NCBI GenBank assembly: GCA_022574675.1
Contig: JACZRO010000008.1
Span: 1-36,775, forward strand
Reading direction: 5' to 3'
Length of the DNA: 36,775 nt
Origin: Chloroflexota bacterium
GTDB taxonomy: Bacteria > Chloroflexota > Dehalococcoidia > Lucifugimonadales > Lucifugimonadaceae
Positions 25,906-33,973 of this stretch are shown here, piece by piece. The notes beneath the pieces were generated by a model that searched no databases, was not told where the DNA came from, and saw only the letters and a program-made list of their open reading frames with translations. Within the stretch, counting starts at the first letter, position 1, and each line of letters opens with the position of its first letter. The translations under genes and the position numbers were made by a program.

Positions 25906-26035
25906 GAACCACCTCCTCGGCCGGTCGGCAGGTGTGCGGCGCGTGAAATGTCACGCCATACACACCCCTGACTGAAGCCGTCGAGCCTCGAGTAACGAGT
26001 GCGACGAACCCCGGCCGGAGTACTAAAGTGAGAGT

Positions 26036-26064
26036 ACGTAAACACGTCGAGATCACGCTGTCAA
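26036..26064 (-). promoter_or_regulatory. Putative sigma-70 promoter for the zinc-ribbon operon
   Basis: On the minus strand TTGACA (26064-26059) is followed after 17 bases by TTACGT (26041-26036). The -35 is perfect; the -10 is weak. Predicted transcription would begin near 26,029 and read into the 74-aa and zinc-ribbon genes with a leader of roughly 120 nt. Confidence 0.4.
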
Positions 26065-26067
26065 CAC

Positions 26068-26083
26068 CGTGATTCGAATCACA
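26068..26083. promoter_or_regulatory. CRP/FNR-like palindromic operator
   Basis: GTGATTCGAATCAC (26069-26082) is a perfect 14-base palindrome with the GTGA-N6-TCAC layout of CRP-family sites. Its centre is only a few bases upstream of the perfect TTGACA -35 on the minus strand, a place suited to activation or repression. The binding protein is unknown. Confidence 0.45.
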
Positions 26084-26095
26084 AACTGACAATGC

Positions 26096-26110
26096 CGACG
26101 AAATTCGTCG
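26096..26110. promoter_or_regulatory. Second inverted repeat in the same intergenic region
   Basis: CGACGAA (26096-26102) and TTCGTCG (26104-26110) flank a single A. It lies between the ABC permease stop and the CRP-like palindrome. It could be a second operator or a hairpin at the end of the ABC operon; no U-tract follows on the minus strand. Confidence 0.35.
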
Positions 26111-26140
26111 TGTATATCGAATTCCGGGTATTGACCGGCG

Positions 26141-27391
26141 CTAAACCTGCCGCAGCGCCTCGATCGGGTCCAGCCGGGCCGCACGCGCCGCCGGGTAGAT
26201 ACCGAAGAACAGCCCGATAGCGGCTGAAACGGCCAGCGCGTAGATCGCCACGTCGGCGTTTAGCACCGTCTGGAACGTCTCGGACCCGAAGGTCCGCCCA
26301 TCGATGGCCCTTGCCACCGCCGAGCCGAGCGCGATGCCGACCAGGCCGCCCGCCGCCGACAGCAATGTCGCTTCGGTCACGAACTGCATCAGGATGTCGC
26401 GTCGTTTAGCGCCCACGGCCCGGCGGACTCCGATCTCACGGGTTCGCTCGGTGACCGACACCAGCATGATGTTCATGATCCCGATGCCGCCGACCACGAG
26501 CGAAATGCCCGCCACCGCCGCCAGGAACACCACGAACGTGTCGGTCGTCGACTCGAGCGTATCGATCGTGTCCTGCTGGTTCGTGACCGTGAAATCGTCG
26601 TCATCGTTGAGGTCGATGCGGTGCCGCAGCCTCAACAGGTTTTCCACCTGCGCCCTGGCAGCGTCCAGGGAATCGGTCCCGGCGGCCTGCACGTTGATCG
26701 TGTTCACCGTAATGTCGCCCTGCGGCGTTCGACTCCCGTTCAGCCGGAAGTGCGCTGTGGTGAGCGGAACAAGTATCTGATCGTCGATGTTGCCGAAGCC
26801 GGTGCCGCCCCTGCGCTCCATAACGCCGATGACCATGAACCGCCTGCCGTCGAGCCGAACCGCCTGGCCGATAGGGTTTTCCGACTCAAACAGCCTCTCG
26901 GCGACGTTCCATCCGAGGACCACGACCTGCAGTTCATTCGCGACATCCGCCGGTGTTATCGGCCGTCCCGCGGACAGCTCGATGTTTCGTACCCCGAGCC
27001 ACGCCGAGGTGACACCGAGCGTAGTCGCGAAGGTGTTCTGCGAGCCGGCCACTATCTGCAGCCCTGTCGACGTTTCGGGCGCCACCGCCACCACATCCGG
27101 AGCGAACACCCGGTCGTCGATCGCAAGCGCGTCTTTGAGCGTCAGCGTCTGTGCCGTGCCCTGGCCGAACACGAAACCTCCCTCGGTCGCCGCGCCCGGC
27201 CGCACGAATAGAAGGTTGGTGCCGAGCGCCGTAATCCGGCTCGTGACCGTTTCCTGTGCGCCACGCCCGATCGCCATCAGCGACACGACGGCGGCGACGC
27301 CGATTACGATGCCGAGCAGTGTCAGACCTGCCCGGAGCTTGTTCGTCCCGATGGACGACAGCGCCGTGTTGAGTATGAGTAGAGGGTTCAC
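26141..27391 (-). CDS. MacB-type ABC transporter permease
   Basis: This 416-residue inner-membrane protein has the MacB/FtsX plan. One N-terminal helix (KLRAGLTLLGIVIGVAAVVSL) is followed by a ~220-residue periplasmic MacB core domain (LFVRPGA through DTIDTLES). Three C-terminal helices follow, including GGIGIMNIMLVSVTERTREIG, the coupling segment RRAVGAKRRDILMQFVTEA, and a final PARAARLDPIEALR. It works with the ATPase and adaptor encoded immediately upstream as a mechanotransmission exporter of peptides, lipids or small toxins. Its start overlaps the ATPase stop by four bases. Confidence 0.93.
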   Translation of the reverse strand: MNPLLILNTALSSIGTNKLRAGLTLLGIVIGVAAVVSLMAIGRGAQETVTSRITALGTNLLFVRPGAATEGGFVFGQGTAQTLTLKDALAIDDRVFAPDVVAVAPETSTGLQIVAGSQNTFATTLGVTSAWLGVRNIELSAGRPITPADVANELQVVVLGWNVAERLFESENPIGQAVRLDGRRFMVIGVMERRGGTGFGNIDDQILVPLTTAHFRLNGSRTPQGDITVNTINVQAAGTDSLDAARAQVENLLRLRHRIDLNDDDDFTVTNQQDTIDTLESTTDTFVVFLAAVAGISLVVGGIGIMNIMLVSVTERTREIGVRRAVGAKRRDILMQFVTEATLLSAAGGLVGIALGSAVARAIDGRTFGSETFQTVLNADVAIYALAVSAAIGLFFGIYPAARAARLDPIEALRQV

Positions 27392-28203
27392 AGGCCTTGC
27401 GGGTCCGGCGTCGTAACGCCGCGCACCGCCCCTCCGTCCACCGCTTTCGGGGAGAGAGGCGAAGTCGCAACCCCTGGAGCGCTATGCGGGCCGACAGGGG
27501 AGACCACCGTCCTCGCTTCGATCCGCCGATCGTCCACGACGCGGCCGTCCTCCAGCGAAATGATCCGATTTGCCGCCGACGCCACTTCGTGGTCGTGGGT
27601 CACGATCACCATCGTGCGTCCGTCCTCCCGGTTGAGCGACTGGATGGTGGCCATGATCAGTTCGCTCGACCGGGAGTCCAGGTTGCCGGTCGGTTCGTCG
27701 GCCAGGATAAGCCGCGGGTCGCTAACCAGCGCCCGTGCGATACCGACTCGTTGTTGCTCACCGCCGGACAGTTCCGGCGGCCGGTGGTTGGCGCGGTGTG
27801 CCAGTCCGACGCGATCCAGCGCCTCCATCGCCAGCGCACGCTTGTTCTTGCGCCTGGATCTGTAGTGGAGCGCTAGCTCCACGTTGCCCAGGGCGCTGAC
27901 GCGGGGCAGCAGGTTGTAGTTCTGGAACACGAACCCAAGATATTGGCCGCGGATTTCCGACAACCGATCATCGGACAGCTCAGTGATGTCCTCGCCGTTG
28001 AGGAGATAACGGCCGCCGGTGGGCGTGTCCAGGCAACCCAGGATGTTCATCAACGTGGACTTGCCGGAACCGGACCGTCCGACGATCGCCACCATTTCGC
28101 CCTCTTCTATGGTCATGCTGGCTCCGTCCAGGGCGTGGACGATCTCGTCACCCATCCGGAACTCACGGCGGAGCTCCTGTAGCTCAATGACCGGCGTGCT
28201 CAC
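27388..28203 (-). CDS. ABC transporter ATP-binding protein, MacB/LolD type
   Basis: This 271-residue ATPase has Walker A GRSGSGKST (42-50), Q-loop FQNYNLLPRVSALGNVEL, signature LSGGEQQRVGIARAL, Walker B LILADEPTGNLD and the switch His in IVTHDHE. It powers the adjacent permease. A ~45-residue low-complexity tail (after RIEARTVV) extends past the usual end. Start overlaps the adaptor's stop by four bases, so all three genes are translationally coupled. Confidence 0.95.
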   Translation of the reverse strand: MSTPVIELQELRREFRMGDEIVHALDGASMTIEEGEMVAIVGRSGSGKSTLMNILGCLDTPTGGRYLLNGEDITELSDDRLSEIRGQYLGFVFQNYNLLPRVSALGNVELALHYRSRRKNKRALAMEALDRVGLAHRANHRPPELSGGEQQRVGIARALVSDPRLILADEPTGNLDSRSSELIMATIQSLNREDGRTMVIVTHDHEVASAANRIISLEDGRVVDDRRIEARTVVSPVGPHSAPGVATSPLSPKAVDGGAVRGVTTPDPQGL

Positions 28204-30191
28204 TGCGCCCCCTGTCCTCTGCGGCCGCCACCGAATCCGCCGAACCCTCCTCCACCCTCGGGCCGGATGAAGCCGCCGGTTCCTGTCCCGCCGAATCCCT
28301 GGAACGTGCCCGTGCCGCCGAAGAAGAAGTTGGGTGTGGTCGCCGTGTCGCTGGAAGCGCCGGTTGTGGCCGCCACCAAAACCTCATCACCCGCCTCAAG
28401 CCCTGACCGAACTGCGACCCAGAACCCGTCGCTGAGTCCAATCTCCACGGCTACCGTCTGCGTCGCGCCGTCCCTGACCCGGTCCACTGTGGGCGCAATG
28501 AATGTGCCGCCGATGGCCGCGTTCGGCACCAGGATCGCGTTCGACTCCCGCGCCGAGACTACCGAGGCGGTCGCACTCAATCCCTCCCTGAGGTTGAGCC
28601 CAGGTGGCACGTCAACGCGCACCCGGATCGGGAAGGTCACCACTCCCTGCTGGGAGTTCGCCGCGGTGCCGATCTCCGACACCGTCCCGGTCAGTACCTG
28701 CCCGCCAAGCGCGTCCATCGTCACCTCCGCTGTTGCGCCCACGAACACCGACAACACGTCTATCTCGTCCACAACGGCATCGACCTCGATGACAGATCTA
28801 TCAACGATGTCCAGGACGGGCGCGCCTGCGACGTTCAACCGATCTCCCGGTTCCACGAGGACTTCGACGATCTCGCCGCTGAACGGAGCGATCATCACGG
28901 CGCCGACAAGCGCATCCTTCGCGTCCGTCAAGGCGACCGTCGCTACGGCGATCTGCGCCTCTGCGAGATTGACGGCTTCCTGGTCGACGGCGTTTCCCTT
29001 CAGTTCCTCAAGGCCTGATATGGCGTCCGACAGGGCGAGGGTCTTGATAGTTACGTCACCCTGAAGGCTGGCCAGCTCCAGGGGGTTGGTCGCATCGACA
29101 ACGGCGGCCTCGGCGACGATCACGTCATCACTCTCGCGAGTGACGGTGGCAGCGCTCGATTCGAGTGCGATGGCAGCGTCGGACGCCGCTTTCTCCGTCG
29201 CCTCTCTCGCTCCTGAGATCGCGGCCCAGGACGTCTCGATCTCGTCCTGTACGCATGGCGAGTCGCCGGCGGCGGGAGACGAGTCGCACGTGGCGTCGAC
29301 ACCGAACGGGAACGTCCGGGTCCAGAGTGAAACGGTCAACTCGTCCCAGGGCGTCGCCGGATCGTCGGGGAGCGGCCCGAAATCGCCCGAAGTGTCGCGC
29401 GCGTAGATCAACTCATACGTGGCGCCCCAACTGTTCAGCAGGTCGCCCGGTGTAACAACGGCCTGTTCGGCTGATAGCGCCACGCCAAACCACTTCATCA
29501 CGGCGTCGGCGTACCCGGTTTTTGTGTCAGCCAGCGCTGTGTCGGCGTCCGCGATCTTCTCGGCCCAGTCGCGCTCAGCGATGCGGAGAACCTCGGCGGC
29601 ATTGGCCAGTGATTTCCGCGCAGCCACCAGGTCCGCCTCGGCGCCGGCCAGCGTGTCGCCATCGGCAAACACAGCGAGCGCTTCTTCGGCCCTCGCCAGC
29701 GCCGTCCTGGCTATCACCACGTCGAGGTCTGCTTTGGCCAGGGCCAGGTCTTCCACGGGCGCGTTCAGATCGACGAGTTTCTCTACTGCATCGCGCAGCG
29801 TCACCTCAGCCCGGGCCACGGCCTCCTCGAGGCCGGTGATCGTCGCATCATCGAGGGTGGCGACGACCTGCCCCTCGGTGACCAGATCTCCCGCCGCCAC
29901 CAGGATCTCACCGACAGTCCCCGGAGTGCTGAACCCGGCCGTATCCCGATTCGGGAACACCAGCGATCCGTTCGTCGAAATGGCGTCCGTTACGTCCCCG
30001 ATCCGAACGGCGATGGACTGGAGTTCTGTCGTAGACCCGCCACCGTCGTCTCCGAGCCGGTCGACGGCGAGGTAGCCACCGCCACCCGCGATCGCGACGA
30101 CCGCTATGAGAATGAGGGCGCGAACCGTGAGGGCTGCGGGACCGAGCCTTCGCCGTCGTGGCTGCCCCACACCTTCGGATTCAGTCGACAC
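28200..30191 (-). CDS. HlyD/MacA-type efflux adaptor, unusually long
   Basis: This 663-residue adaptor is anchored by one N-terminal helix (VRALILIAVVAIAGGGGYLAV). The biotinyl-lipoyl half-motifs (GTVGEILVAAGDLVTEGQVVATLDD and APFSGEIVEVLVEPGDRLNVAGAPVLDI) bracket a very long Ala/Glu-rich coiled-coil hairpin. That hairpin is interrupted near residues 235-320 by a Trp/Asp-rich insert containing two cysteines (CDSSPAAGDSPC). Beta-barrel and membrane-proximal domains follow, ending in a Gly/Phe-rich tail (FGGTGTGG, GGGGFGGFGGG). Typical MacA is about 370-400 residues. GTG 30191 has AAGG six bases upstream. It is the first gene of the exporter operon. Confidence 0.9.
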   Translation of the reverse strand: MSTESEGVGQPRRRRLGPAALTVRALILIAVVAIAGGGGYLAVDRLGDDGGGSTTELQSIAVRIGDVTDAISTNGSLVFPNRDTAGFSTPGTVGEILVAAGDLVTEGQVVATLDDATITGLEEAVARAEVTLRDAVEKLVDLNAPVEDLALAKADLDVVIARTALARAEEALAVFADGDTLAGAEADLVAARKSLANAAEVLRIAERDWAEKIADADTALADTKTGYADAVMKWFGVALSAEQAVVTPGDLLNSWGATYELIYARDTSGDFGPLPDDPATPWDELTVSLWTRTFPFGVDATCDSSPAAGDSPCVQDEIETSWAAISGAREATEKAASDAAIALESSAATVTRESDDVIVAEAAVVDATNPLELASLQGDVTIKTLALSDAISGLEELKGNAVDQEAVNLAEAQIAVATVALTDAKDALVGAVMIAPFSGEIVEVLVEPGDRLNVAGAPVLDIVDRSVIEVDAVVDEIDVLSVFVGATAEVTMDALGGQVLTGTVSEIGTAANSQQGVVTFPIRVRVDVPPGLNLREGLSATASVVSARESNAILVPNAAIGGTFIAPTVDRVRDGATQTVAVEIGLSDGFWVAVRSGLEAGDEVLVAATTGASSDTATTPNFFFGGTGTFQGFGGTGTGGFIRPEGGGGFGGFGGGRRGQGAQ

Positions 30192-30207
30192 AGGTAGCCT
30201 TCCCGTT

Positions 30208-30414
30208 TCAGGTTTCGCGAGTCAGACGCGGCGCCGGGCGAACCGTGCGGCGTTGACGTGGCGGCGAGTTGCGCCGGCCGATCCCCAGTAGACGCCGAAA
30301 TTGTCCGGGAATTTTGAAGGCGTGGTAGAGGCGTTCGCTCGGAAGCCGCACATAAGCCCGATCACCGATACGTACGTCCCCGGCCCGGCCCGTGGTCTTC
30401 AGATAACGCTCCAC
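30208..30414 (-). CDS. Possible 68-residue basic protein
   Basis: A small frame starts at GTG 30414, 13 bases past the SDR stop, and ends 17 bases before the adaptor start. It contains DVRIGDRAYVRLPSERLYHA, which reads like a folded segment, and a basic C-terminus. The SD is weak and I recognise no family, so it may be non-coding spacer between two operons. Confidence 0.25.
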   Translation of the reverse strand: MERYLKTTGRAGDVRIGDRAYVRLPSERLYHAFKIPGQFRRLLGIGRRNSPPRQRRTVRPAPRLTRET

Positions 30415-30426
30415 GGCCCGGCCGTA

Positions 30427-31278
30427 CTACGGCATCCGGAACTCGTTGTCCCGGGCGTACTTTGCCAGCGCCACCCCCAGGTCTTCCTGCAGCTGGATCG
30501 TAAGGCCGCCATCGACCACAAGGGGATGGCCTGTTATGAACGACGCCTCGTCGGAGCACAGGAACGCGATGGCGGCGGCGATGTCGTCCGGTTTTCCGGT
30601 CCGCCGCACCGGGTACTGCTGCGCGAAGAACTTCAGCCCTTCAGCATTGTCCTCCCACATACGCCCGAGGCCCTCTGTAACGATGTGTCCGGGGCAGATA
30701 GCGTTGACCCGTACGCCGAGCGGGCCGAAATCGATCGCCATCTGACGCGTCATGCCGATCACCGCCGATTTACCGGCCTCGTACACAAGCGAATTTGGCG
30801 CCATCAGCAGCCCGTGTACAGACGCCAGGTTCACGATGCTCCCGCCGCCCGTCTTCTCCATCTCCGGCACCGCGTACTTCGCGCCGAGGTACAACGCTTT
30901 TGTGAGCATCGACATGCCCATGTCCCATCCGTCCTCCGGCACGGAGACGGCGCTGCCCCACCACGGGGCGTCGCGGGTGTCCGTCGGGAAGGCGTTCTGG
31001 ACCAGGATGTCCAACCGGCCCCACTCGTCGACCGCTGCTTCCACCATTTGCCGGATGTCATCGTGCTTCGAGATGTCGGTGTGGACGCCAAGCGCCGCGC
31101 CGCCGGCTTCGGTGATTCGGCTCACGTTCGCCGCCGCCGCCTCGTCGTTGAAGTCGGCGATCAGCACGTTGGCGCCCTCGCCCGCGAGCCTGCGCGCCGT
31201 GGCTCCGCCGATCCCGAGCGCGCCGCCGGTCACAATCGCGACCTGTCCCGCGAATCGGCCATTAAGATCGTTCGTCAT
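30427..31278 (-). CDS. Short-chain dehydrogenase/reductase
   Basis: This 283-residue NAD(P)-dependent oxidoreductase of the classical SDR type carries the cofactor motif TGGALGIG (17-24) and the catalytic residues S153 (VNLASVHG), Y166 and K170 (YEAGK). The C-terminal CSDEASFITGHPLVVDGG is standard. The usual NNAG motif is altered to QNAF. D42 after beta2 (LIADFND) favours NAD over NADP. ATG 31278 has a GGGGG tract nearby. Likely oxidises a secondary alcohol from the same catabolic neighbourhood; substrate unknown. Confidence 0.92.
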   Translation of the reverse strand: MTNDLNGRFAGQVAIVTGGALGIGGATARRLAGEGANVLIADFNDEAAAANVSRITEAGGAALGVHTDISKHDDIRQMVEAAVDEWGRLDILVQNAFPTDTRDAPWWGSAVSVPEDGWDMGMSMLTKALYLGAKYAVPEMEKTGGGSIVNLASVHGLLMAPNSLVYEAGKSAVIGMTRQMAIDFGPLGVRVNAICPGHIVTEGLGRMWEDNAEGLKFFAQQYPVRRTGKPDDIAAAIAFLCSDEASFITGHPLVVDGGLTIQLQEDLGVALAKYARDNEFRMP

Positions 31279-31335
31279 GGTACCCCCGGCCTGCGTGCTT
31301 GTAGGTGTAGCAGGCCGGGATTTTACGCCGCCGCC

Positions 31336-32532
31336 TTAGACCGCGGCGGGCTCTTTCGGCCTGAACAGGGCGAAGGAGCTGGTGTAGCCGTGCAGGAAGG
31401 TCGACCCGCCCACCGGCCCGATCTCGCCGTTGCAGAAGAAGCCGGTGACCGGCATGCTCCCGACTACCGACTGGAACATGTCCGTATCGTGATCGACCCG
31501 GCCGAACAAACGCTCACCACGACCCAGGCATGAGAACAACAGCGCGCCGGACGGCGCCACATCCGGGTGTTCGCTGGTGTATCGCAACAGGGTCGCTCCG
31601 AGGTCGTCGCTGGCCGATATCGCGTCGCGTACATGGAACTGCACCACCTGGCCCTCACGAACGTGCTCTCCGACGGCCAGGGCGCCGTCATCGCCGTCGG
31701 CGCCGATCACGTTGCGGATCAGGAAGTCGCCGGCCTCATATTTCTCACGGAGCGGGTCCATAACGACGCCGATCTGTAACGACCGTCTGATCAGACGGCG
31801 CTCACGGTCATCGCCGCGGTCGAAGAGGGTCCTTAGCACGTCCAGGGGCCGCTCCGTTCCGAGCTGCGTAATTACGTTGTCCCGGCATCCGGTTATGACC
31901 ATGGGCTCGCCGATCGGCCGGCAGCCCTGGGCCACGACACTGTCCACCACCACGTTCCCGCTGAGCGCGACACCGACCGTTCCAGAGCGACGCGCGCCCC
32001 GGGTTGAGAAAAGCGCGTTGGCGCCCGTCACGGTTCCGCCGCTGGCGAGGCCACCGATCTTGACAGAGTCCGGGTAGGCGTAGTCCAGCCCCGCAACCAG
32101 CTCATCGGCCCGGAGCGTGAACGGGTCCGGCAACAGGACGAAGCTGGGCCGGTCAGACGCGGGGACGCCTATCAGGGCCTCCCATGCCGATGGCGGCGCG
32201 TCCGGGCTGGGCAGTTCTTCGTTCTCGAACTCGAACGGCGTGATCACCACCCCGGGGAGGCTCGCCGCGGTCAGCGCCACTCCGGGCGCATCTTCGACCT
32301 CGTGGCCGGCGCCGATGACTCCCCCCGCGGAACAACCGAGAACGACCGCCCCCGGGAACCGGGAGCGCACCAGCTCTACAACCGAGTAGTACGAGGGCGC
32401 GTGGTGTGAGGAGATGAACGCGAACACGAGATCCGCCGACGCGCCGTCCAGGCCGATCTCGACCCTTTCTGTGGTGTCGTCGATGGCCTGTGTCAGCGAC
32501 GAGACATCGGATACCGCTGAGCTCCAGCGCAA
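31336..32532 (-). CDS. FIST N / FIST C domain sensory protein
   Basis: This 398-residue protein has a FIST_N domain (ADLVFAFISSHHAPSYYSVV, then VVLGCSAGGVIGAGHE) and a FIST_C domain (about 220-390, ending GFFCNGEIGPVGGSTFLHGYTSSFALF). FIST modules are thought to bind small ligands, perhaps amino acids, and are usually attached to or encoded near signal transduction proteins. No kinase or transmembrane segment is present here, so it is a stand-alone cytoplasmic sensor. TTG 32532 is supported by AGGAG seven bases upstream. Confidence 0.88.
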   Translation of the reverse strand: MRWSSAVSDVSSLTQAIDDTTERVEIGLDGASADLVFAFISSHHAPSYYSVVELVRSRFPGAVVLGCSAGGVIGAGHEVEDAPGVALTAASLPGVVITPFEFENEELPSPDAPPSAWEALIGVPASDRPSFVLLPDPFTLRADELVAGLDYAYPDSVKIGGLASGGTVTGANALFSTRGARRSGTVGVALSGNVVVDSVVAQGCRPIGEPMVITGCRDNVITQLGTERPLDVLRTLFDRGDDRERRLIRRSLQIGVVMDPLREKYEAGDFLIRNVIGADGDDGALAVGEHVREGQVVQFHVRDAISASDDLGATLLRYTSEHPDVAPSGALLFSCLGRGERLFGRVDHDTDMFQSVVGSMPVTGFFCNGEIGPVGGSTFLHGYTSSFALFRPKEPAAV

Positions 32533-32618
32533 CTACCTGCTCCTGTGTACTTGTGCGGCCCTCAATGTCCCCGGCCGCTGTTTACGCAATCGTTAGTAAC
32601 CGTTAAATACCGGCCCGT

Positions 32619-33932
32619 TCAAATCACCGTGAGGGCGGACCGCGCCGCCTCGATCGTGCGATCCACGTCGGCGTCTGTGTGTGTGGACGCCATGTGCCAG
32701 CGGCCGTTCGTGCTCAGACGAACGCCCCGCTCGAGCATCGCCCGCGCAAACTGGTGATACCGCTCCTCATCGCAATTCTCCGCGTGATCGCGGTAGTCGA
32801 AGATCTCTTCTTTCGTCGTGAAGTTGGTCCAGAACGTCGATCCCAGTCCCTGGACCTGCAGATCGGACTCGGCCTCCCGGCCGGCCTGACGCAGTCCCTC
32901 GATGAGACGATTTCCCCGGGCATTCAGCTCACGGTAAAAGCGGGCGGGATTTTTCAGGATGTGTTTCAGACTCGCCCGCGCGGCGGACATGGACATCACG
33001 TTGCTGTTGAAGCTGCCGCCGTGCTGTACACGGCCGTCGCCGAGCATCTCCATGATCTCCGGCTTGCCGATCATCATCGATAGCGGGAACCCGCCGGCGA
33101 GCGCCTTCGCGTAGGTCGCCAGGTCCGGCTCCACCCCGAGCAGCTCCTGTGCACCCCCGAGTGCGACACGGAACCCGGTGATCACCTCGTCGAATATGAG
33201 CAGCACGCCGTACCGGTCGCACAACTCGCGCATGCCTTCCATGTAGCCCGGGCGGGGCATGATGCAGTTCGTGTTGCACATGATTGGCTCGGTGAGCACA
33301 CAGGCCAGCTCATCTCCGTGCCGCTCGAACACCGCCCTCAGCGCGTCCAGGTCGTTCCAGGGCGCGATCACGATGTCCGCGCCTGAGCCGGACGCAATGC
33401 CGCCGGACTCAGGAACGGCGATCGGGCTTTCGAACGGTCCCGCCCGGTCAAGCGGCGGGTGAACGCTGAAGGCGACCGTGTCGGTCCAGCCGTGATAGTG
33501 GCCCTCGAATTTGAGGTATTTAGGACGGCCGGTATAACCGCGCGCCAGCCGCAGCGCCAGTTGGTCGATCTCCGTCCCGGAGGACGCGTACCGCACCGGG
33601 CCTTTGAGCGGGACGGACTGCTGCACCATCTCGGTCACTTCCAGCTCGAGTTCCATTTGACCGGCGAACACAAATCCGTCGCTCATGTCCCGTGCGACCG
33701 CGTCCACGATGAAGTCGGGAGCATGGCCGAAGATGTTCGGCCCCATGCCCTGGACAAAATCGACGTACTCGTTTCCGTCAACGTCCCACATAAGGCCGTT
33801 CTTAGCGCGTTCGAACCAGAGCGGAACCGGCGCCTCGGCGCGTCGAATCTGGCTGCTGACGCCGCCCGCGACCATTTCCTGGGCGCGTTCGAACAGCGCC
33901 CGGCTCTTGTCGAAGCGATACAGCTCAGGCAT
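32619..33932 (-). CDS. Class III aminotransferase, glutamate-1-semialdehyde aminomutase-like
   Basis: This 437-residue PLP enzyme has the fold and motifs of HemL-type proteins: GPVRYASSGTE (phosphate contact), the cofactor-contacting FDEVITGFR (D248) and the PLP lysine K276 in ATYAKALAGGFP. Many such paralogues act on catabolic or secondary substrates and do not make porphyrin precursor. The catabolic neighbours here, and no other heme-synthesis genes in the window, favour that reading. ATG 33932 lies 41 bases downstream of the selenoprotein stop, probably in the same transcript. Confidence 0.9.
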   Translation of the reverse strand: MPELYRFDKSRALFERAQEMVAGGVSSQIRRAEAPVPLWFERAKNGLMWDVDGNEYVDFVQGMGPNIFGHAPDFIVDAVARDMSDGFVFAGQMELELEVTEMVQQSVPLKGPVRYASSGTEIDQLALRLARGYTGRPKYLKFEGHYHGWTDTVAFSVHPPLDRAGPFESPIAVPESGGIASGSGADIVIAPWNDLDALRAVFERHGDELACVLTEPIMCNTNCIMPRPGYMEGMRELCDRYGVLLIFDEVITGFRVALGGAQELLGVEPDLATYAKALAGGFPLSMMIGKPEIMEMLGDGRVQHGGSFNSNVMSMSAARASLKHILKNPARFYRELNARGNRLIEGLRQAGREAESDLQVQGLGSTFWTNFTTKEEIFDYRDHAENCDEERYHQFARAMLERGVRLSTNGRWHMASTHTDADVDRTIEAARSALTVI

Positions 33933-33973
33933 CGAGTTGAGCTCTCGAACGGATTTGTACCGTGTTGATCACC

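Noticed and set aside
26062..26090. tRNA T-arm-like GATTCGAATC
   Set aside because: The stem pairing does not fit a 5-bp T-arm with a 7-base loop, and no acceptor, anticodon or D arm is present. The perfect symmetry fits an operator better.
30301..31533. 410-aa plus-strand open frame
   Set aside because: It is antisense to the clearly identified SDR gene and reads as Arg/Pro/His-rich shadow sequence.
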